Part shown: piece after piece, positions 54,901 to 62,511 of the stretch
How the letters are laid out: the number at the start of each line of letters is the position of its first letter
Position numbering within the stretch: the stretch's first letter is position 1
Origin: Polyangia bacterium
GTDB taxonomy: Bacteria; Myxococcota_A; Polyangia; Nannocystales; Nannocystaceae
NCBI GenBank assembly: GCA_030430565.1
Contig: JAUIKS010000019.1
Coordinates: 124,001-188,000 of the forward strand
Length of the DNA stretch: 64,000 bases
Direction of reading: 5' to 3'
Notes under the pieces: generated by a model
Databases searched by the model: none
What the model saw: the letters and a program-made list of their open reading frames with translations, nothing else
Told to the model about the DNA's origin: nothing
Made by a program: the position numbers and the translations under genes

Positions 54901-55363
54901 GATCCGCGAGCGCACGCGAGCGCGCTACACCCGGGTCAACAACCGCCCCTCGACGCGCTTCATCCTCAGCTGGGAGTCGGACGCCAACGACGTCGACCTG
55001 CACGTGTGGGACCGCGAGGACAACCACGCCTACTTCTCCAACCTCGAGCTGGCCTCGGGCGGGGCGCTGATCGCCGACGTGACCACCGGCTACGGACCCG
55101 AGTGCTTCACGATGTACGGGCGACGCTCGGCCTACCCGTACCACCTGATGGTCCACTACTACCGCCGCGGGCCGATGGGCTACGGCATGGGCACGGTTCA
55201 GGTGATCCAGCACGACGGCAGCGGCGAGCTGCTGTTCGACGCGCGACCCTTCGTGATCATGCGCGACGACGCCTGGGCCGAGCTGCTCACCCTGCGTCAC
55301 CCGCTGAAGGCGAAGACGGCGAAGACGGCGAAGACGGCGAAGACGTCCGAGAAGTCGAAATAG
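51908..55363 (+). CDS. Large lipoprotein with VIT, VWA, TPR and DUF2135 regions
   Basis: 1151 residues. Lipobox 'LALLSGC' and a Pro/Ala linker. A VIT (inter-alpha-trypsin-like) domain lies near 90-215 ('VIQGPLAFTELHLEFENPE', 'EGEVVERQAARVAYEDFLH'). A VWA domain near 305-470 begins 'LTVLLDTSASRALDL', so the usual DxSxS is DTSAS. A low-complexity 'GGIPGG / GGVPGG' stretch lies near 715-745, TPR-like helices near 835-985, and a C-terminal DUF2135 domain near 1010-1130 ('LSWESDANDVDLHVWD', 'YGPECFTMYG'). An Ala-Lys-Thr tail ends the protein. CGGGAG precedes the ATG. It is probably a surface assembly protein, with the divergent kinase as a possible partner. Confidence 0.9.
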   Translation: MKQHGHAIATSTGAFQHPRARGLAVAVIAGLALLSGCQAPTPQTYSGPERAAAEPPAPAPTPAVAPTPALPTSAPVTSPSPPAIALAAAPDPQPRWVRAGECGAPPMSLTASDGTGLQMTGLRARAVIQGPLAFTELHLEFENPEQRVLEGRFEITLPDGAAVSRLAMEIDGRWQEGEVVERQAARVAYEDFLHRAQDPALLEQDGGNQVSARVFPIPASGRKRLIVSYSEELPDAEEPWRLVLCGLPELGALDVDVWVEGIGEDAGASLTATSRARRHVAVHEVALKPDRDLEVTRGVASTIAGLRSGELVVARFTPTLDLPSRPLRALTVLLDTSASRALDLDGQLARLEALVGRLSAATGGQLALRVLAFDQDVFEVFDGVASGFGEAELARLRERGAMGASNLERALDHLSKQTGSKHPRLLIISDGVVTAGARESGPLRERLGALRAAGLERVDVLLDGGISNRELLEPLTRAQLAEDGVVIDARMDISEQVQRLARATRSGVTLTVPGATWSWPRVLDGVQPGDARLVYATLPPGRPLTVALEGAALESTQLPLVNVEAPLLERAHARARIAALESEIAETEEDARERALIDEVVQLSTQKRVLSQRTALLVLETEADYRRFNIARESLVDILTIGEAGLELRSRRDAELVLNHERSKPTEKRGKKKRKSSRARPDRRALDSGGAPPLGDGGEIFSESHGDIANIPGGIPGGIPGGVPGGVPGGVVGGVVGGVLGGEASGAAEGYGQGAGAGMGGQAAAPREQPARLLETDQRERRRGTSESIEALLNPNAVSARRRPSAPSRDDLLERRPARKKAERPKPNAWTGDFEAIMTLLKRGRVDEAVAKARAWRSEQPGDVLALTALGEALARAGDRVGAARAYGSLIDLYPSRADIRRMAGERLEVLEEAGLSLALDTYARAIEQRPDHPSSHRLYAWALARAGRYEEAYAAIEEALDQEYPENRFRGLQQVLREDLGILGAAWLARAPEREDEIRERTRARYTRVNNRPSTRFILSWESDANDVDLHVWDREDNHAYFSNLELASGGALIADVTTGYGPECFTMYGRRSAYPYHLMVHYYRRGPMGYGMGTVQVIQHDGSGELLFDARPFVIMRDDAWAELLTLRHPLKAKTAKTAKTAKTSEKSK
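55310..55345 (+). repeat. Nine-bp tandem repeat GCGAAGACG x4
   Basis: Four perfect copies near the 3' end of the VIT-VWA gene, encoding Ala-Lys-Thr repeats in the basic C-terminal tail. Length variation would keep the frame. Confidence 0.9.
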
Positions 55364-55426
55364 TCGCCGACGGCCGCGAAATCTGAAGCAAGCGCCGCCT
55401 TCCGCGACGAACCGGGTCTTGTCCGC

Positions 55427-56611
55427 TCACCGAGGCGCGCGGCACTCCGCGCGCGCCTGCCTCTCACGATCCCCATCCGCGCGCTCGCGCGCGCGCATGG
55501 CCTCGCGCGTGGGCGTGCACGGGAGGTCGTCGAAGAACAGCAGCGCGTTGGTCACCCAGGCGAAGTCGTGGTGGTTCTGAAACCGGTGCAGCGGGTTCCA
55601 GGAGTAGAGGATGACGCGGCCGCGCCCGACCGGGACGTCGAGCGCGGCCGGCTTGCGCAGCAGCGTCTTGGGGTTCTTGACCAGGCCGGAGCGAAGGAAG
55701 GCCGGCTTCGCGGGCGTCGGGCCGCTCTCGGCGTCCTCCGGTGATTTTTTATCGGCCTTCTCGGCGCTCTTCTCGGCGCTCTTCTCGGCGCTCTTCTCGG
55801 CGCTCTTCTCGGCGCTCTTCTCGGCGCTCTTCTCGGCGCTCTTCTCGGCGCTCTTCTCGGTCGTCTCGCCCGCCTGTAAGGACATGTCTTCCACGCCACC
55901 CTCGCGATCGCGCGCCTGGTCGGCCTCCGCGAAGGTCTGCTCGCCGAATTGCATCACGACGTAGCCGCGGTCGTACTCGCGGACGTCGTAGACGGGGAGG
56001 TTGCCGCGAAACACCCAGTCGGTCTCGCGGTAGCCCCACGAGAGCGGGTGCTCGGGGCGCAGCACCTTGGTCGTGACGTGCGAGCCGGGCGAGCCCCCTG
56101 GCCTGCTCGCGGAGACAGGTCGCGCCAGCCCGCCCTCCGCCGCGAGGACGCCGCCCGAGCCGAGGCCGAGCAGCACGCCGCCCTCGTGGACGAAGCGCTC
56201 GAGGTTGGCGAGGCCGGCGTAGCCCATGCCGCCGGTGATGTCGGGCGAGGAGTCGATCACGCCGTGCGACGGGTACTCGTCGGTCTTGGTGTAGGCGAGC
56301 GGCCCCCAGCGCGTGTCGATCCCCTGCACGATGTCCCGCAGCGACATGCCCGACTGGCTCGGGACGAGGATGACGTCGAAGCGCTCCCCCAGCCCGCCGG
56401 CGCGGAGGTCGTCTTTGTCGATCAGCGTAAACGGCACGCCGAGCTGCTCGAGGGTGTAGCGCGCCCAGCCCGAGTCCTGGGTGTAGCGCCAGGTGTGGAA
56501 CACCGCGACGCGCGGCTTGTTGACCGTCACGAGCTGCTGGGTCGGCGGGCGCGAGGCGAGCGCGCGCGCGTCGAGGCGCAGCGGGGGCGGCGTCGCGCTC
56601 GACCTCGACAC
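55427..56611 (-). pseudogene. 5'-truncated gene: C-terminal domain of a large M14-type peptidase
   Basis: The 394 residues correspond to the GATase-like C-terminal domain found behind the zinc carboxypeptidase domain in large M14 proteins ('VAVFHTWRYTQDSGWARYTLEQLGVPFTLIDKDDL', 'YDVILVPSQSG'-like, 'GGVLLGLGSGG', 'GRVILYSWNPLHRFQNHHDF'). Catalytic M14 motifs (HxxE, a later His) are absent. The frame stops at an in-frame TAG just upstream, and the only start is a GTG without a ribosome binding site. The 5' part of the gene is therefore missing. An internal 12-bp repeat adds eight Glu-Lys-Ser-Ala units. It may still be expressed, but only as a fragment. Confidence 0.7.
55761..55860 (-). repeat. 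Twelve-bp tandem repeat, eight copies
   Basis: Eight nearly perfect copies of TCGGCGCTCTTC (plus-strand view) within the truncated M14-type gene, encoding Glu-Lys-Ser-Ala. The repeat is likely a flexible charged linker and should be prone to copy-number change. Confidence 0.92.
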
Positions 56612-57515
56612 CCAGACCGTCGCGTTCTTCGGGGTCTACACCTACTCGGGCGAGCTGCGCGCGCTGTACCTCGAGCTGATGCGCGAGCTGTGGGGGCCCG
56701 GGTGGACCGTGCGCTGGGTCGACGACATGCCCGCGATCGCCGAGCTGGTCGGCGTCGACCCGGACCTGGTGCGCGACCCGCCGCGCGTGGAGGATCCCGC
56801 GAACCTCGGCTCGATGGGGCCGCGCTTCGCGTCTGCCCTTGTGACCCTGTCGGACGGTGAGGCGCGCCGCGATCTCGTGGTCGACCAGCGCGCGGAGGAG
56901 CTGCTGATGAACGGACCCGCGCTGCTCGAGCACCTCGACAAGGCGACGCCGTGGCGCGAGTTCTTGGCCCGCGAGCCCGAGTGGCGCGCCGACGACCGAC
57001 GCCCGCTGAGCCTCCGGATCCGCACGTACGTCTCGCTGAACACGCAGGCGCGGACCCTGGATCTTCTCTGCGCCGACGCGCGCTACGACGCGGGCTTTTT
57101 GCGGCGCGTGCTCCAGCCGCGCTGGCCCGGGTGGCGCGTCGAGGCCCGCGAGGGCGCCGCCGCCGAGCACTTCGCCGCGCTCGAGCGCGCGCTCCCGCCC
57201 GCGCTCGAGGGTCCGACACATTCCGAGGAGGAGTTCTCCTCGCCCGATGAGCGCGTCCCCACGAGCTTCGAGGAGCGCGTCGCCTATATCGCCGAGCTGG
57301 TGCTGGGGGTCGAGAAGGCCAAGGAGGAGACCGCGGCCTTCGCCGCGCGCGTCGGTCAAGACGTCCTCGCCGAGTCCGACGGGACCGCTCACTTCGCGCC
57401 GGGCTTCTTCGACCGCATCCCCGCGTCGGGTCCTCGAGCCGGCGCGGCGGCGCGGTTTCGCGAGGCAGCGGAGGCGGTCGCGGCCCGCCGCGCCGCGCCG
57501 GTCGACGAGGGGTAG
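56590..57515 (+). pseudogene. 5'-truncated hypothetical gene
   Basis: A coding frame begins abruptly inside a protein ('GGVALDLDTQTVAFFGVYTYSGELRALYLELMRELWGPGWTVRWVDD') and runs about 305 residues to 57515. Composition and codon use are protein-like from this point; upstream, the same frame is antisense to the M14 fragment and is Arg/Ser noise. No start codon with a ribosome binding site is present. The family is unknown: an alpha/beta N-terminus, 'ADARYDAGFLRRVLQPRWPGWRVEAREG' in the middle, and a helical C-terminus ('AYIAELVLGVEKAKEETAAF'). Confidence 0.55.
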
Positions 57516-57684
57516 CACGCGGGTGGCGAACGTCCCGCGCGACGGCTCGCGCCGGGGTCCCCGGACTCAAACCCGAGCAGGCATCTCCGCGCCGGCGCGC
57601 TCCAAAATTTCAATCAGCGACGCGCGGGGTCGGCGGTGATCGGCCGCGACACAGTACCGTGCGGAAGTTAGACTTCTTAGTGCA

Positions 57685-58500
57685 GTGACTGACTCTCCAG
57701 AAATCGACATCTATACGCTCGCTCCTATCCGCACGACTACACGCGAACACGTATTTCCGAGCTTTCTCGGAGGGGCACTAGAGTCAAAGAGCCTCATCGA
57801 CCAAGATACAAACACGTCTTTTGGAAGAGGGATCGAAGCAACGCTTTCCGAGGCGCTCGGAGTATTTCGTGGGTACTTTGACGCTCGGGGTCAAAGAAAC
57901 CGAAATAAGCCGCCTCGGTCGCCAACATTGTTCACGGACAGCGGGAGAAAGGTTCGAATTGAGCAAGGGGTTATTTCGGGAATAAACAAACTAAAAATCA
58001 ATGACGACGGGAAGGGGAAACTCGAGATATATGGAGAGGCCAGCGACGCAAAGGAGTTAAGAAAGGCGATCCGGAAGTATGCCAAGCGCAAGGGCTACAA
58101 CCCGGAGGAAATCCTCTCAAAACTCGAAGAGCATCAAGCTAGAACCGAAATTTCGGAGCGCGTTACTATCCCTTGTGAACTTTGGGACACACCCGTCTAC
58201 CGAGCAATCACCAAGATCGCGTGCAATTTCTTTGCACACCGAAATAAAAACCTGTTCTTATCGCCCGAGTTCAACCCCATCCGCGCGTACGTCCTGAACG
58301 GCCAAGGAAACAACCCTGAATTCATATCAGTGGCTCAGATAGCGCCGATACAAGGACACCACTTAGACCATTTCGTAAGTCTAAAACATTATGATGACGG
58401 GGCTGTTGAATGCGGAGTCGTTCTTTTTAATAATTTTTCGTACATTGTTCGCTTAGGAAAATGCATCGAAAAGAGGTTGTTCAGGGGACCTACCGAGTAG
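57685..58500 (+). CDS. HNH endonuclease-like orphan protein of foreign composition
   Basis: 271 residues from a GTG. The N-terminus contains 'TREHVFPSFLGG', the REHV.P..LGG motif of HNH-type nucleases ('TREHIIPxxLGG'). However, the zinc cysteines that normally flank it (CxxC before, CxxC after) are missing: the preceding text is 'IYTLAPIRTT' and the following 'SLIDQDTNTSFGRG'. The rest is not recognised ('RVTIPCELWDTPVYRAITKIACNFFAHRN', 'HHLDHFVSLKHYDDGAVECGVVLF'). Lys/Asn/Ile-rich composition with many AAA/AAT codons marks it as horizontally acquired. It could be a defence effector or a member of a divergent HNH-like family. Confidence 0.6.
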   Translation: MTDSPEIDIYTLAPIRTTTREHVFPSFLGGALESKSLIDQDTNTSFGRGIEATLSEALGVFRGYFDARGQRNRNKPPRSPTLFTDSGRKVRIEQGVISGINKLKINDDGKGKLEIYGEASDAKELRKAIRKYAKRKGYNPEEILSKLEEHQARTEISERVTIPCELWDTPVYRAITKIACNFFAHRNKNLFLSPEFNPIRAYVLNGQGNNPEFISVAQIAPIQGHHLDHFVSLKHYDDGAVECGVVLFNNFSYIVRLGKCIEKRLFRGPTE

Positions 58501-58772
58501 ATCAACTTCGCGCATTGCAGTGGGAGGACCGAGAAGATGATGCGTGTGTCCATCTACCTCGCTTCTCCTGTTGCCACGATGCAGGCTATTTTGTGGGGCG
58601 CGAAATTGTCTTGCGCCAAATTGCGAGCATCATGCCTCACTTGAGACTAGCGAACGCGACCAGTGCTCTTCGCCAAGAAGCTGCTGTTCGTGATGTTAGC
58701 CACGAAGAAGCCGCGGAGCGCATGGTACGAGCGGTGCTCGAAGGTCTACGGGTACGACGGGTAGAAAAATGA
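58461..58772 (+). CDS. Doubtful small open frame
   Basis: 103 residues overlapping the end of the HNH-like gene by 40 bases. The second half is plausible ('LANATSALRQEAAVRDVSHEEAAERMVRAVLEG'), but the first half is irregular and no ribosome binding site is evident. It may be a fragment of a larger gene lost in the island's decay. No family recognised. Confidence 0.25.
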   Translation: MHRKEVVQGTYRVDQLRALQWEDREDDACVHLPRFSCCHDAGYFVGREIVLRQIASIMPHLRLANATSALRQEAAVRDVSHEEAAERMVRAVLEGLRVRRVEK

Positions 58773-58798
58773 CACGCGGCCCGCGCGATGGCAGTTCC

Positions 58799-59059
58799 TC
58801 ATGGTGTTTGGCGTAGCCTCACTCCGGGTCCGAGTGCCGTTGACGGCGTTCCAGCATCCAAGACCTCGACACCGGCGGCTTCGAACACGCCGCGGATGAT
58901 CCTGATCGTGGATCTACGAGGTGTCCCCTTCCCGGTCTCGAACCGGCTGATTGTTCCGTGGTTAAGCTCTGTGCGCGCGACGAGATCCTCCATGGACCAG
59001 CCAAGGAGCGAACGGGCCGCGCGACATTGTGCGCCAGTCACAGCGCCCGACGATAACAC
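58799..59059 (-). CDS. XRE-family helix-turn-helix regulator
   Basis: 86-residue DNA-binding protein. It matches the compact group with an N-terminal 'TGAQCRAARSLLGWSMEDLVARTELNHGTISRFETGKG', a canonical lambda-repressor-like helix-turn-helix. The C-terminal extension 'IIRGVFEAAGVEVLDAG' and 'GPGVRLR' are also typical. These small regulators are common in mobile elements and beside defence genes. It is divergent from the gene at 59220 over an AT-rich 160-bp gap that may hold its operator. Confidence 0.85.
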   Translation of the reverse strand: MLSSGAVTGAQCRAARSLLGWSMEDLVARTELNHGTISRFETGKGTPRRSTIRIIRGVFEAAGVEVLDAGTPSTALGPGVRLRQTP

Positions 59060-59219
59060 TTGCGGTTTCGCGCCCTTGCGCGTGTGAGTGCATTTTGTAG
59101 TTCAATTTCACTTCCGATATTAAACGAAATATTCTATTTAGAACATCGTGTTGAACGAGATTTCGCTCAGCGATTCAATCGAGCGCAACCGACGCACCTG
59201 AACGCGAGGAGACACGAGC
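59060..59219. promoter_or_regulatory. AT-rich divergent promoter region
   Basis: Between the XRE gene and the gene at 59220. Bases 59095-59145 are strongly AT-rich and include ATATT-AAACGA-AATAT (59117-59132), a short inverted repeat that could bind the XRE protein. No open frame of interest. Confidence 0.35.
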
Positions 59220-59615
59220 ATGACCACGCCGCCCCACGTCCCGACCATCAACGTGCTCCGCCTCGATCACGGCTTCGCAGACCCCGCGCTCAGCGACATC
59301 AGCCGCGGCGCCGTGTTCCGCCTCCGCGACGGCGGTCGCGTCGAGTTGATCGTGCGCGGGGCCGTCGACGCCTACGCGTGTGAAGGGCCGCGTGTCGAGA
59401 CACATCAGCTCATGATCGCGCCGTCCTCGCTCGGGCCGTCGCGGCGCGTCGAGCTGATCCAGGTGCGCAGGCTCGAGCAGCTCGTCGGCGCGCCCGAGGC
59501 CCAGCTCGCGGTCGAGCACTTCGCGGCCGGTCGCCTCCAAGACGCGGCTCGCTACGCGATGGCTGCGGGCGCGCCATGGCGCGCGCTCGTCGATCTGTTC
59601 GGTGGGCCAGCTTGA
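59220..59615 (+). CDS. Hypothetical protein
   Basis: 131 residues of normal high-GC composition, no signal peptide. A beta-rich first half ('NVLRLDHGFADPALSDISRGAVFRLRDGGRVELIVRG', 'VETHQLMIAPSSLG') leads to a short helical end ('LQDAARYAMAAGAPWRALVDLF'). GAGGAG lies about ten bases before the ATG. No family recognised. Its position directly before the recombinase remnant suggests it may belong to the island or mark its border. Confidence 0.6.
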   Translation: MTTPPHVPTINVLRLDHGFADPALSDISRGAVFRLRDGGRVELIVRGAVDAYACEGPRVETHQLMIAPSSLGPSRRVELIQVRRLEQLVGAPEAQLAVEHFAAGRLQDAARYAMAAGAPWRALVDLFGGPA

Positions 59616-59619
59616 TCTA

Positions 59620-59819
59620 CTCGTGCGTCGCCTCGCGCTCGCGCAGCGCGAGACGGGTCTCGAGCGCTATGGGCCGCATGTCCTTCGGCACATATTCTTC
59701 TCTCCGTGCGGACGATCCAGAAGCTCGCCAGCCGCGCCAAGCTCTCGACCACCGAGCTGTACATGCACCTCGCCTCGGAGGTCGAGGCCGGACGTGCGCG
59801 CGTTCCGACGGGCGGCTAG
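59620..59819 (+). pseudogene. Tyrosine recombinase (integrase) C-terminal remnant, frame broken
   Basis: One frame reads 'RYGPHVLRHIFFS', matching the HxLRHTFxS box of phage-type integrases. The frame is then lost by a short deletion in the usual 'HLAMRGAPV' segment. A second frame continues 'VRTIQKLASRAKLSTTELYMHLASEVEAG' to a TAG at 59817-59819, matching the 'VRxIQxLxGHxSLSTTxxYxH' end with the nucleophilic Tyr present. The GH of the second box is replaced by SR, and everything upstream of the first box is missing. It is therefore inactive. The TAG overlaps the stop of the convergent gene. Confidence 0.75.
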
Positions 59820-62314
59820 TCGTCCGACTCGCCCGCGAGGTGCACGCGGCCGTAGCTGCGCTCGCCCGCCTCGAGCTGCTCGAGCGCGCGCTTGTAGAGC
59901 GCGGCCAGCCCGGCGCTCGGGGGGCGCGCCCCGGTCGGCGCGACCGCGTCGCGCAGCCCCGAGAGCGCGCGACGGTTAAACGCGAGGCCGATCGGCGAGC
60001 CCTTCTCGACGTTGAACGCGATCGAGCTGGCGAGCGCCTGCAGGGCGTCCCCGGGGCGCCCGGCCGCGAGCAGGTAGTCGGCGAGCGCCGCCGAGCTGCG
60101 CGCGATGCCGATCGCGTCGCCGATCTCGCGCTGCAGCGACAGGGCGCGCTCGAGGTGCTCGGCGGCCTTCGTCACCCGCCCCTTGCGCAGCTCGAGACGT
60201 CCGAAGGTCTCCCACACGCGGCCGAGCTCGCGGCGGTGATCGAGGGCGGTGTAGTACTGCTCGGCGATCAGCGCGTGGTCGATCGCCATGCTGAAGGCAT
60301 CGCCCTCGCGCCCGGGCTTGAGCCGCGCGTGCAGGGGCAGGCGCGCGAGCAGGTGGTGGGTCTCGGCCAGCTCGTGGCGGGTCAGCTCGTCGTCGGGCTC
60401 GCGCAGCTCGGCCGCTTCGAAGACCTGGCGCGAGCTGTTGAGCAGGTGGATCGCGCGGACCGGGTCGCCGAGGCGGATGTAGACCGCGGCCTGGTCATTC
60501 AGCAAGCCGGCGGCGGCGCGGTGCTCCCCGGCCTGCGTCAGCGTGCGGCTGGCCTCGGTCAGCTCGGCGAGCGCGCGCTGGAGCGACGGGATGTCCCCGA
60601 GGTCATAACAGACGCCGGCCGCGAGCTCGCCGAGCTCGACGTGCGCGGCGACCGGATCCGAGGGGCGCAGCAGCGCCCGCGCGCGCTCGATCGTCTCGAG
60701 CGCGCCGGCCAGCGTGAAGGCGGCGTCGGGGCCCGAGGCGCGCCACTGCAACCGCGCGAACTCGGTGTTCACGCGCAGCTCGAGCAGCCGCCGCTCCTCG
60801 CTCTTGCGCATGGCCGCGACCACGGTGGAGGCCGCGCGCGCGTGCTCGGCCGCCCGCGCGTAGTCGCCGTGCTCCACGGCCTCGCGCGCGGCCTCGAGGT
60901 AGCGCTTGGCGGCCGGGGCGAGCTCGCCGGCGGCGGCGAGGTGACGCGCGGCCCGGGCCGAGTCGGCGCGCTGGCTCCGGCTGCCGATCCACGGCTGCTC
61001 CGGCCCGCGACGTCGACGACGATGTCGCCGGGACGCGCCCCCGCGCCGGGCCCCCGCGGCCCCGGGCTCAACGGGCGCGGGCCCGGCTCCGTCGGTCACG
61101 GGCTCACGCTCCGCGTCCATGGGCTCGGTCCACTCGATCGCGCCGGGCACGAACATCTCCGCGAAGCGCAGCGGTGACTCGCCCTGCTGCCCCGCGCGCT
61201 CCTCCGCGCGCTCCTCCGCGCGCCCCTCGGCGCGCCCCTCGACGCCCGCTTCTTCGCGCTCCTCGCCGCGCTCCTCCGCGTCGTCTTCGGAGCTGCCCTC
61301 TTCGCCACCTTCGCCAGCAGCCGCCGCGGAGTCCACAGGCGCCGAGTCTGCGCCGGGCGCGGACGTCGACGCGGTGAGCGGCTCGTCGGGCTCCGCCTCG
61401 GCCTGGGCCGATGATGAATCGTCGTCGCTGAGCAGCGCGGCGGCGCGGCGGTGCCAGGCCGCGCGCAGCGAGGGCAGCGTGGTCACCTGCAGCGCCGCGG
61501 CGGCGCGAGCGTCCATGACCACGCGGCCGCGCCCGTCGTCGACGAGCTGACAGCCGAGCTCGACGCCGCGCTGGAGCACGCGCAGGACCTCGAACTTGTC
61601 GAGCTCGAGCAGCTGCGCGAGGAAGCTGATCTCGATCGCGGGGCCGACGACCGCGACGCAGCGCAGGACCCAGGCGACCTGCTCGGGCCAGCGGCCGGGC
61701 GTGTCGAGGTCGGGGGCGGCCTCCTCGCGCGCGGGCAGCATGACCACCGCCCCCTCGCCGCCGACCCGCCGGACCACGTCGAGCAGCTCGCCGGCGATGT
61801 CCTTGGGCGCGCGCGCGCGGAAGCCGAGGACGAGCGGCACCACGAAGCCCCGCTCGGTCGCGGCGGTCTCCGCGAGCAGCACGCCGAGCCGCGCGAGCGA
61901 GCCGCGGTCGGCCGCGTCGACGCCCTCGAACACCAAGACGGCGTGGCCGTCTGTCGCTTCGGCCAGCCGCGCGCACGCGGCGACGAAGCGGGCGTCCGCG
62001 CGGGCCTCGGCCGCGTCGCCCAGGAGCCGACGACGGATCCCGGAGACGACGCGCCCGCGGGCGAGCTCGAGCTGCTGCAGCAGCGGCGCGTCGAGCTCCT
62101 CCTCGCCGAGGTACGCCGCGAGGTAGGCCTCGATCTGCCGGCTCGCGCGCGGGAGCAGCCCGAGCGTCGCGCCCAGCGCGTCGCACTCGACACGAATGAC
62201 CTCAAGACCAGGTTTGGGGGTGACCGTGACGCTGCCGGGCCGACAGCCGAGGACCGCCGTCACCGCGCCCGCCGCGATGCGGCTCTCGATCGTCGCATGC
62301 GATGTCTCATCCAT
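59816..62314 (-). CDS. Large TPR protein with degenerate ATPase-like N-terminus
   Basis: 832 residues. The N-terminal 330 look like a STAND/AAA-type nucleotide-binding region: 'GLEVIRVECDALGATLGLL', a Walker B-like 'HAVLVFEGVDAADRGS', and a winged-helix-like 'VAWVLRCVAVVGPAIEISFLAQLL'. No GxxxxGK[ST] P-loop is present. A long acidic then basic low-complexity linker follows, with 12-bp repeats encoding 'RAEE/RAEG' near 61190-61245 and an 'RRHRRRRRG' patch. The C-terminal half is TPR-like ('YLEAAREAVEHGDYARAAEHARAA', 'AAEHLERALSLQREIGDAIGIARS'). It resembles regulatory proteins of myxobacteria. The start was set at the ATG 62314. Confidence 0.75.
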   Translation of the reverse strand: MDETSHATIESRIAAGAVTAVLGCRPGSVTVTPKPGLEVIRVECDALGATLGLLPRASRQIEAYLAAYLGEEELDAPLLQQLELARGRVVSGIRRRLLGDAAEARADARFVAACARLAEATDGHAVLVFEGVDAADRGSLARLGVLLAETAATERGFVVPLVLGFRARAPKDIAGELLDVVRRVGGEGAVVMLPAREEAAPDLDTPGRWPEQVAWVLRCVAVVGPAIEISFLAQLLELDKFEVLRVLQRGVELGCQLVDDGRGRVVMDARAAAALQVTTLPSLRAAWHRRAAALLSDDDSSSAQAEAEPDEPLTASTSAPGADSAPVDSAAAAGEGGEEGSSEDDAEERGEEREEAGVEGRAEGRAEERAEERAGQQGESPLRFAEMFVPGAIEWTEPMDAEREPVTDGAGPAPVEPGAAGARRGGASRRHRRRRRGPEQPWIGSRSQRADSARAARHLAAAGELAPAAKRYLEAAREAVEHGDYARAAEHARAASTVVAAMRKSEERRLLELRVNTEFARLQWRASGPDAAFTLAGALETIERARALLRPSDPVAAHVELGELAAGVCYDLGDIPSLQRALAELTEASRTLTQAGEHRAAAGLLNDQAAVYIRLGDPVRAIHLLNSSRQVFEAAELREPDDELTRHELAETHHLLARLPLHARLKPGREGDAFSMAIDHALIAEQYYTALDHRRELGRVWETFGRLELRKGRVTKAAEHLERALSLQREIGDAIGIARSSAALADYLLAAGRPGDALQALASSIAFNVEKGSPIGLAFNRRALSGLRDAVAPTGARPPSAGLAALYKRALEQLEAGERSYGRVHLAGESDD

Positions 62315-62511
62315 CGGGGCTCCTGCCGCGCGCGTCGTCTGGGTGCAGCGCGCGGCGCCATGACTGTCGCACAAGATGCTCCGCGCCGGAGCCCGCCCGC
62401 GTGAGGCTCACCGCGCGCGCTCGCGCCGCGGGAGTCAGCTCACCGCCGTAGCGAGCCGCGACGTCGCGCGACGCGAGGCGCTCGATCGCGCTTGCTCACG
62501 GCCCCGATGGC

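Larger units (their letters stand above)
57516..59819. mobile_element. Decayed low-GC island (HNH-like gene, XRE regulator, recombinase remnant)
   Basis: From about 57,640 to 58,770 and again at 59,095-59,165 the base composition drops to roughly half GC or lower by eye, against about 70% in flanking genes. The segment holds an HNH-like orphan gene, a weak second frame, an XRE-type regulator, a small hypothetical gene and a broken tyrosine recombinase at its right end. It directly follows the junction of two truncated genes at 56,590. I found no terminal repeats by reading, so the borders are approximate. Confidence 0.55.

Noticed and set aside
57389..57613. Small minus-strand frame over the end of the truncated plus-strand gene
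   Set aside because: Low-complexity, no ribosome binding site, and overlaps a better frame.
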